A stretch of DNA of 64,000 nucleotides, taken from positions 496,001-560,000 of the forward strand of contig JAALGY010000031.1 in the NCBI GenBank assembly GCA_032358165.1, in the 5' to 3' direction. The position numbers were made by a program, and so were the translations under genes. Within the stretch, counting starts at the first letter, position 1. Every line of letters begins with the position of its first letter. The notes beneath the pieces were generated by a model. The model searched no databases. It was not told where the DNA came from and saw only the letters and a program-made list of their open reading frames with translations. Shown here one piece after another: positions 52,301 to 61,300 of the stretch. Source of the DNA: Diplosphaera chodatii (lineage: Eukaryota > Chlorophyta > Trebouxiophyceae > Prasiolales > Stichococcaceae).

Positions 52301-55300
52301 GCACGCCGAGAGGGCATGGCTGCAGCGTGGCCGAGTCCAGCACGTAGTGCCGCATGTTGGTGAGCGCCCTATACAACATGAAATGACATCAGCGTCTTGA
52401 TAGCTAGCGAGCATACACTATAGCACAGACGATGCAACCGTACTGGAGACGGCTTCCTGGTGCAGTCTCACCCTCCGATGGGGACAGTGGCAGCTGTAGC
52501 AAACTCGTTGATCAGGAACGATGTGGTGCACACGGCCGCCTCAGTGGGACCTGCATGTATATGTTGCCTGTCAGAGTGGGGCTAGCTGCATAGATGCCTC
52601 ACACGATTTGCACAGTGGCTGAATAGCTTCAGCAGATCGTACACGCGGGCAGCTCAGCCATGGCACTTGCTGCGCACCATAGATGTTGTACACGGCGGCT
52701 GTTGGTGCTGCTGCCAGCATTGCGGCCACTGCTGTTGGCCGCACCGCCTCACCGCCAACGCTCACGTGGCGCAGGCTGCTCAGCAGCGGCTTGCCACCGC
52801 ACGCCTCCAGCAGTGGCTGGCAGATGGATGGCACAAAGCTGGTGCTGACGACACTGTGCTGCTGGATCAGCGCAGCCACAGCCTCCACGTCCTTCAGCTG
52901 CTGAGATGGCGCCATGACAATGGAGCAGCCCGCAGCAATGCCAACCCAGAAGTCCAGGACATGCACATCTGCAAGCAGACAACGTTGGCGCAGTGCTGTT
53001 AGCCGCGTGCCCATGCTTCGATACCTGCGTTTGCAACCTGCCATCAAGGTGCGATGCTGTGAAACTGGAAGCTGCACTCACCAAAGTTGAGCGCCATCCA
53101 GTTCAGCATCTTGTCGCCAGCAGCGATGCCGGCGCGCTTCAGCTCAGGAAGCTTGTGGGCAATCACGTTAGCCACGCCGCAGTGTTGCACACAGATGCCC
53201 TTCGGCTTGCCAGTCGAGCCTGCAGCAGGGCGAAACTTCAACCAATTGGTGGCAAACCTTGAACACAGCAACACGACACTTGATCCCGTGTCAAGCAGCT
53301 ACATTGCAGTTGCAATACTGCACGCACCAGATGTGAACATGAGGTACATGGCGTTGTCGAGGCCGCTGCGCATAGCTAGGTTGCTGGGATCAAGGTCAGA
53401 AAACTGACGCCAGGCTGGCTCTGCAACAAGCGCCTCCACAGCTGGCAGGCTGTCACGGATGCCAGCCAGGGCGGGGCTGACGAGCAGCACCCGGGCGCCA
53501 GACTGCTGCAGCACCTCTGCAATGCGTCCCGCTGGCAGTGTGATGTCTAGAGGCTGATAGCAGCCTGCACAGGGACAACAGTTCGTTCTGGACATACCGA
53601 AGACACAGCATTTCCTGACACAAAGATAGCACCATACTACACAAACTGCAACTTCCCTATCCGTCAACCAGGTGCGTCATCTGCCGGCGCATCGAGTGGA
53701 GCTGCCCACCTCCAGCCTTCAGGACGGCGATCAGTGCGATGTATGCCTCGAAGCACTTGTCCATCAGCACCGCCACTGGATCGTCTGCGCCAATGCCAGC
53801 GCTGACCAGACGGCGGGCGAGGCGGTTGGCTGCCTGGTTCACCTCGGCATACGTGAGGCTGCCGCCAGTGGCGCTGTCGATGAGGCAAGCTGTGTGTGGC
53901 AGCGCAGCCGCCTGGCGCTCAAAGTGCTGATGAGCACACAGCGTGGGCGCTGGCCCAGCAGTGTCATTGAAGGTGTGCAGCACCATCTGCTGCTCCTCGG
54001 GTGCCATCAAGCTGACGCTGCTGAGCTGGCCCTCTGGCTGTAACGCGACAGCAGTCAGCAGGTTGGATAGGTGCAGCGCCATGCGCTGGCCCGTTGCAAC
54101 CTTGAACAGGTCTGTTGCGATAACAAGGTGCCCAGTGATGCCAGCCTCCCTGCATCAGAGACATGCCCACAGAATAAGTTGGTAATTTGCTTTGCACCGG
54201 CGTTGAGGCCTTGACTGCAAACTCAAGGGCAAGGTATCTGCTAGCACGGCAGGGATGAATGCAATCCACACCCGCTGATGTGCAGTCTGACGAACAGATC
54301 GGTTGGCGTCGTGTCTTCTTCCTCCTCCATGCTGATTGGCAGCCACCCTGCGGCATTGCCTGTGGCTTTGCTGTCCGCCGCCTCGTGGATGAAGTCAGCC
54401 TCGCCCTCCAGGGTCAGAAGCACCTGGGCACTCAAATACTGCCTTCAGTGCCGGCGCCATTACAGCTGTAGGGCAACAGCTGCTGACAAGGGACACATCG
54501 ATGACCAGAAGATCCTGGCAGGCATACAAGGTACCTGATACACTGGTGTGAAGCTCGCAGAGCGCGGCTGCTTCAGGGCATTCACCACCATGGCGAACGG
54601 CGCCTCAGCATGTGAGAAAGCATCCCTGGCTGTCTTGCTGGCGTCCTTCAGCAGTTGCCGGAAGGAGGCTTTGCCGTCAACAGCCGTGCGCAATGCCAGG
54701 GTGTTGACCATACAGCCCGCCAGCTGCTTGAGCTGTGGCATGCTGCGGTTGGCATAAGGCGTGCCGACCACAATGTCATCCTGGGCAGAGTACCTTGCCA
54801 GCAGCACCTGGTAAGGGACAGTCAACGCTCACTTTTTAGCCAGCACCCTGCACATGCATTTACTAGTAAAGACCAGCACACCGCATACAGCCCTGTATGC
54901 AGCTAACAGCATGACCGCACCTGGACAGCAGCCAGGATGACGCAGAACAGGGTGGTATGCTCCGCAGCTGCCAGCTGCTGCAGCTGTGCTGTGACGGATG
55001 GTGCAACCTGCACTGGCACAGCAGCACCAGCGTAGCCTGCCACCTCAGGGCGCCGGTGGTCCCACGGCAGCTCCAGCAGCGGCGGGGCACCCTGCAGGGT
55101 CTCCTGCCACCAGGCCAGGTGGGCGGCCAGCTGGTCCCTCGTGATGTGCTGCCGCTGCCATGCTGCATAGTCTACAAACTGCACAGGCAGCGGCGCCCAG
55201 CTGGGTTGGCTGCCGGCCGTGAGGGCTGCTGTTGCAGCCTGCAGCTCGCGCTGAAGGAGTGCTGCTGACCAGCCATCGGTGATGCAGTGGTGCAAGCTTG

Positions 55301-58300
55301 CCAGCAGCAGATGCCGCCGGTTGTCCAGGACCCACACCTGCATCACATACGACAGACCTCTGTGCAGGCAGGGGCTATGGCCGTCAACACCAAGTTTCGT
55401 GCAGAATATATACCATGGGCCACTTCAGCTTATCGTGACGGCATACCTCCATCCTTGTGAGTGGCTGCGTGAGGAGGTTGAACGGCCGCTGCATGAACGC
55501 TGCGACCTGACTGTGCAGTGTCGAGCCTGCAGAAGCAAACGGCCACCTGAGTCATGCATGAGGTAGGCTGACAGCCTTGCTCGCACATGCAATCAAACAG
55601 TCTCAAGTTCTGTGCTGTCGAGGCTACAGGACCGCACCTGGCTTGATCTGGCACACGCCATCCACGATCCGTGAGCCAGCGACGGCATCCTCGCCGAGGT
55701 GCACGACGGCCAAGCAATCCTCAGGACTTCCCAGGGCTGCAGTATGCTGCATGGGCCGGCAGGCTGCACCAGGGCCCTTGCTGATACGTGCACGCAACAC
55801 CTACAGGGGTCGACAGGCGCACACTTGCCGTAGGGCTGATTGGCAAGTAGGATGGCGTGACAAGCAAGTGTAAAGCTTCATGCCCCAATATCTAACCCAA
55901 GCTCTGAACTCTGATGCAGCCAGGGCTGCCTACCTGCTGGCGCTCAAAGAGCATCGCTGCAGCAGCCTGGAGCTGTTGCAAGTCGATGGCGCCTTCGAAA
56001 CAAAGGTAGAAGCCAGAGTTGTAGGCGCTGGAGTCGGGAGCGTTCTCCCACAGCTGGTAGAATTGCTCCTGCATGGCGGCAGCACACCAGATGGTTGACA
56101 GTGAAGTCAAGTCAGCGAAGAATGTCAGCAAGTTGAGGAACGCCAACAGGAATCTAGCTCAGGCCGCAATCACCTGCTCATATGTGAGGGGCGCTGCGAC
56201 GGGGCCGTCAGCATCCTGCCGGCTGACAGTTGCAACGAGTGGCGGCAGGGCTGACAAGGCTGACATGGCGCCTGCATCTGCTAGTCGCGTCGCCAGAGCC
56301 TCAATAGTCTGGCACTCCAGCACCCACACGATGGGGATGGTCGCCTCGCCGCCCAGCACTGCACGCAGCCGGGAGCACAGGGCTCCGGCCTGCAGCGAGT
56401 TGCCGCCCATCTGGAAGAAGTTGGCGTACACCGACACCGGCTCGCTGATGTGAAGCGTCTGCTGCCAGGCGTCGTGCACCGCCTGCTCCAGTGGCGTGCG
56501 TGGCGCCACAAACGCAGGGCCATCTGCCGCTGCATCGCTGCGGGGCAGCGCCTTGCGCGACACCTTGCCGCTGGGCAGCCGGGGCAGCTCTGCCAGCCGC
56601 ACAAACGCTGATGGGACCATGTAGTGCGGCAGCCTGGCATGTGCTGCCGCCAGCAGTGCTGCCTCGTCTGCTGTCTCAGGCGTAACATAGGCCACCAGCA
56701 CTGCTGTCGGGGTGTGCGCATCCTGCAGCACAACTACGGCGTCCTGCACGCCAGGCACAGCCGCCAGCACTGCCTCGATCTCGCCCAGCTCCAGGCGGAA
56801 GCCACGCAGCTTGACCTGGGCATCGGCGCGGCCGACGTACCTGCATACACGGCAGCGGAGACCATCATGCATGCTTAATGGTATAATCGTGCTGACCAAG
56901 CTGGTATCCATGTTCTCGACATGATTTGACAACTGTCCATTGCAGCTGCAAAAGTAGATTCCCACCTCAGGTTGCCATCAGGCAGCCAGGCCACCACATC
57001 GCCTGTGCGGTACATGCGGTCGTAGGCTGGGCTATCGCCCAGCTGCATGAAGGGGTTGCGCAGGAAGCGCTCTGCTGTCAGCTCCGGCTGGCCAGCATAG
57101 CCCCGTGCCACACCCACGCCGCTGGCAAACAGCTCGCCAGGGGCGCCAACTGGCAGCGGCTGCAGTGAGCGCGGGTCCAGCACATACAGCCGGGTGTTGT
57201 GGATGGGCCGCCCAATGGGCACGCTGCCAACGCCGCTGTACTGGGCGCAGGGGAAGGTGGCCACCATGACGCTGGCCTCCGTGGGGCCTGCACAAGGCCA
57301 ACAGTTGCAACTTAGCTGTCGATGCACAGCTGTGCATGAGAAGGCCATCGAAGTCATCGGAACGACCAGCTGCAAACAGGAAGGCTGTGCTCACCATAGC
57401 AGTTGAATATGGTTGCATTTGGGGCCATACGCTGCGCCTTTGCCAAGGTGGCGGGGTTCAGCGCCTCTGCTCCCAATGCCAGATTCCGCAAACTGGCAAC
57501 CTCTGTTGCATCTTGGCAGGTGTCCATGATCACCTGTGCGTTGGCTTGTATTTTCAGTCATGATTGCATGCACGACGACGTCAGCTGTCAGTCTTCAGTG
57601 AGCATTTTGGTACAATATGCCATTGACTTGACGCAAGCTTGCATACCTGGAACTGCGAGGGCGTGATCATAAGGAATACCACGCCATGCTGCTTGATCAG
57701 GCGCCGGGCAATGTCGGGGTCCTTGATGTCGTCAGCCGGCGCCACCACGATGCCGCAGCCCATGCTCAGCGGCAGCCAGATGTCCATGATGCTGCCGTCG
57801 AAGATGAATGGCATGGTCTGGAAGAACATGGATCCGGGTGCCAGGGGTGCTGTGGCAGTCTGGTAGTAGTGCAGCAGGTTCACCACGCCGCCGTGGCACA
57901 CCTCCACGCCCTGCCAAGAACAGCAGCCTGTTGCCCGATATTGCACCAGAGTGGCATTTTGACAATACAACAGCAGCACTTGAACACTTGGCAAGTAGAT
58001 GCGTGTGCGTGTACTAAGAGCCATGCCCACCTTTGGCTGGCCAGTGGACCCGGATGTGAAGATGCAGTAGGCGACATCAGCAGGCCCAGCACGCTGCTGC
58101 AGGTCAGTCAGCAGCTGGTCCTTGAACTGCTGCCACCCCTGGTCCATCACCACCACCTCCACATCTGACAGCTCAGCTGTCTGCACCGATGCCGAGGCCA
58201 GCAGCAGCCGCACGCCAGTCTGACGCAGCATGAATGCTGCTCGCTCTGCTGGCAGCTCAGGGTCCAGCGGCACGTAGTAGCCGCCGGCCTTCAGCACCGC

Positions 58301-61300
58301 CAGCATTGCGATGTACAGCTGCGGGCACTTGGGCAGCGACACGCCCACAGCGCGGCCCGCTGCCACGCCTCTGCCGACCAGCCAGTGCGCCAGCTGGTTG
58401 GCGGCGGCATTGACGGCGGCGTAGGTGATGCGCTCGCCGCCAGACGCCAGGCACACCGCTGCAGGAGTGCGCTGGGCCGCCCGCTCGAACAGCTGGTGCA
58501 CAGTCAGGTCCTCAGGGTATGGGGCTGCGGTCTTGTTGAAGGTGTGCAGGGTCAGCTGTCGCTCCTCATCGTCCATCAGGCTGATCTCTGAGATGCGCAG
58601 GTCTGAAAGACTTGGCGCAGCCACCAGCAGCGCGCAGAGCTGCTTGGCCATGCGTTGCATGGTAGCAGCGTCAAAGAGGTCGGTGGAGTAGCTGAACGTG
58701 CCGCTGAGACCGGTCACCCTGCAGTGCACATGTATCTCAGTATTGCAGCTAAGTTGAGCTCCTGCCAATCAAATTATCTATTCCAAGCACCTCCATCACA
58801 TCATGCATGTGCTCGTCACCTACCCTGTGTGGATGGCAAGCACCAGGTCGGTTGGCACTTCGCCGCTTGGGGGATCAGCGACGTACTCCGCGTGCAGCCC
58901 CTGCCAGGCCTCAGCGTCATTGCCTTCGAGACTGTAGATGTTGAGAATGACCTGCAAAGGGCATGCGAGTGTATGATGCCGTCTGTCGTCCAACATATGC
59001 TGCAGTCAGCCCATGGTGACATCACAGAGTTTGGTCCCAACACACATCAGGCACACCTGGTAGACGGGTGTGAAGGCGGCGCTGCGGATGATGTCCAGCG
59101 CATCCACGACCCTGGCAAATGGCGCACTGCTGTGCACGAATGCCTGGGTGGCTACACCCTTGGCGCGCTGCAGGGCCTCGCCGAAGGTCGGGTCGCCACC
59201 GGCGTCCAGCCGCAGCGCCAGCGTGTTGATGAATGGCCCCATGAGATCGTGCACCTCAGACAGGTCGCGGTTGGCATAGGGGGTGCCGACCACCACCTCC
59301 TCTTGCGCACTGTACTTGTGCAGCAGCACCTGTCATGGTACACAAATGACGTCACGATTAAGGTCATCTTCTCACAGTGACAGGTTGTACATGACACACA
59401 GCCGCATGGTGACACAAGGCGGCATGAGACGGAGGGCCTGCCTGTAGGGCGGTGAGTAGCACCACGAACACCGTGGTCTGCTGCTCTGCTGCCAGCTGCT
59501 GCAGCTGCTGCCACGCTGAGCTGGGCAGCTCGAACGCCACGTCAGCCCCGGCAAAGGACATGGTGTCGGGCCGCGGACGGTCGGCTGGCAACTCCAGCAG
59601 GGCTGGCGCGCCATCCAGCTGCTGCTTCCACCACGCCAGCTCGGCGTCAAGCGCGGAGCCAGCCAGCTGGGCCTGCTGCCAGGCCGCGTAGTCGACATAC
59701 GCAGCCTTGACGGGGCGCCAGGGCGGCTTGTCGGCACTCAGCGCGGCGCCGTACGCTTCCGCCAGCTCCCGACCGAGGATGTCGAGTGACAGATAGTCTG
59801 TGATGCTGTGGTGCTGCACGATGACCAGCAGATGGTCGCCGGGCTGCAGCTGCCACACCTGCAGGTCCATGACAATGCACATTCACCCTTTGTGACGGGT
59901 CACCTGGAAGAAGGCCGGCTTGGCAGTCTTTTGATCAGGCCCGGTGTCCTCGTGGATTGTTGTCAAGCTCAGGGATTGAGTGTCATACCTTACACCGAAC
60001 GAGTACGTCATTGAAGAGGTTGAACGGTGCCATCGCAAAGACGCGCCACTCTGTGCTGGAAGACCCAGAGGCTGCAAGGAAGCCAGCGGCATCTTGCGGC
60101 AGGGACACGCCATTCACACTTGCGATGGCACTCTGCAGGCCAATCGCATCAGCAGGCAGCACCGCCTGCTGCAGTCCGCCAGCCTCGTCAGCAACGTATC
60201 TGGTTCGCAGTACCTGCAAACAGAGAAGCCCTTGTTTCTCAGAAGCCCTTGTTTGCATTAGAGAGTCCATCTGCATCGAGACACACTGCAGCAAGTTGTC
60301 AGAGTCCTTCAACTTACAAGCTGGCGCTCTGCCACCAGTCGTAATGCTGCTTCCAGCGCCGCGATGTTGAGGTTGCCCCGCAGCCGCACTGCCCAGGGCA
60401 CATTGTACACCCCGCTGGAGGGGTCTTGCTGCCAGAGCTGCACAAATTGCTCCTGCACCACATGCCAATATAACACGCTAAAGCTGCTGCTTCATATGCC
60501 TCAAGACCCCTACATCGTGATGGGTTCTGAATGATGATCTGTGCCAAATCAGCATTTGCATCGCAATGTCCCACCTGCTGGAATGACAGCTGGCTGCAAG
60601 CGCATGTGCCGGACTGGGCCAGCTGCTTGCTGACAGTCGGCAGCAGGGCGGCAGATGGGGCAGCATCGGATGCCAGCAGGTCATCAGACACACGCTTTGC
60701 CAGCGACCTGACTGTTTGGTGCACAAACAGCCATGCCGACGGAACGTTCGCCTCGAGGCCCAGTGCTGAGCGAACCTTTGCAGCCACCGCTGCTGTCTGG
60801 AGGGAGTTACCACCAACCTGCCCCAGGACACATGCTCCGATTGGTGTGTGCCATGTCTTTAATAGCGGCGACCACACGCAAGCGCACATGCGTGCTGCAG
60901 CAGCGTCCAGCATGCGCAGTCCTTCTGACCTCGAAGAAGTTGGCCTCGACGGACAGCGGCGCGCCCTCAGACAGGCCGAGCACAGCATGCCAGGCTGACG
61001 CGATGGCTTCCTCCAGAGCTGAAGCTGGTGCGACGTAGTCGGACATTGATGCCAGCTCATGGCGAGGCAAGCTGTTGCGGTCGACCTGCCAAGACGTGCA
61101 CCCAGCAACGTCACACATGCCTCCACATACCAATACTCCTGCCCTTGTCAGACTCGAATACCTTGTTGCTGCCAGTCGCAACACACAATGAATGCCAAGT
61201 CATGCTCACCTTGCCGTTGCGCAGGCGTGGCAGCTCAGCCAGCCGCACCACAGCGGACGGCACCATGTACCGCGGCAGGTTGGCGCTGCAGGCTGCCAGC

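Larger units (their letters stand above)
49516..58718 (-). repeat. Tandem two-module duplication, first copy (w2 A-T, w3 C-A-T, w4 C)
   Basis: This stretch pairs head to tail with 49408-40135. Matching exon starts keep a nearly constant offset: 58718/49408 (9310), 56068/46722 (9346), 54149/44773 (9376), 52368/42987 (9381), 50557/41176 (9381), 49652/40271 (9381). Exon lengths are identical for all of w3 versus w5 and for w4 C versus w6 C. Both boundaries lie in the C-to-A linker, so the duplicated unit is A-T-C-A-T-C. Confidence 0.85.
56174..60452 (-). other. NRPS module w2: C (class CX), A (pocket P2), T
   Basis: Exons 60452-60318, 60213-59989, 59858-59442, 59329-59057, 58951-58824, 58718-58031, 57910-57647, 57533-57395, 57287-56966, 56840-56174 (3258 nt, 1086 residues). 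The C domain starts [11 protein letters not shown]; its catalytic motif near 59.80 kb is HHSITDY, where the usual last Gly is Tyr. [16 protein letters not shown] and [10 protein letters not shown] follow. The A domain (about 58.53-56.57 kb) has [23 protein letters not shown] and [10 protein letters not shown]. Its pocket reads D-G-M-M-A-G-C-V-M plus Lys. Unlike P1 modules there is no intron inside A3 or between A10 and T. The T domain reads MGGNSLQAG, Ser near 56.40 kb. The intron after 59442 needs a GC donor. This module begins the first copy of a tandem two-module duplication. Confidence 0.92.

Noticed and set aside
56174..58718. Assigning a named amino acid to pocket P2 or any other pocket
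   Set aside because: The codes do not match any I can recall with confidence, and by-eye pocket alignment is not enough to name a substrate.
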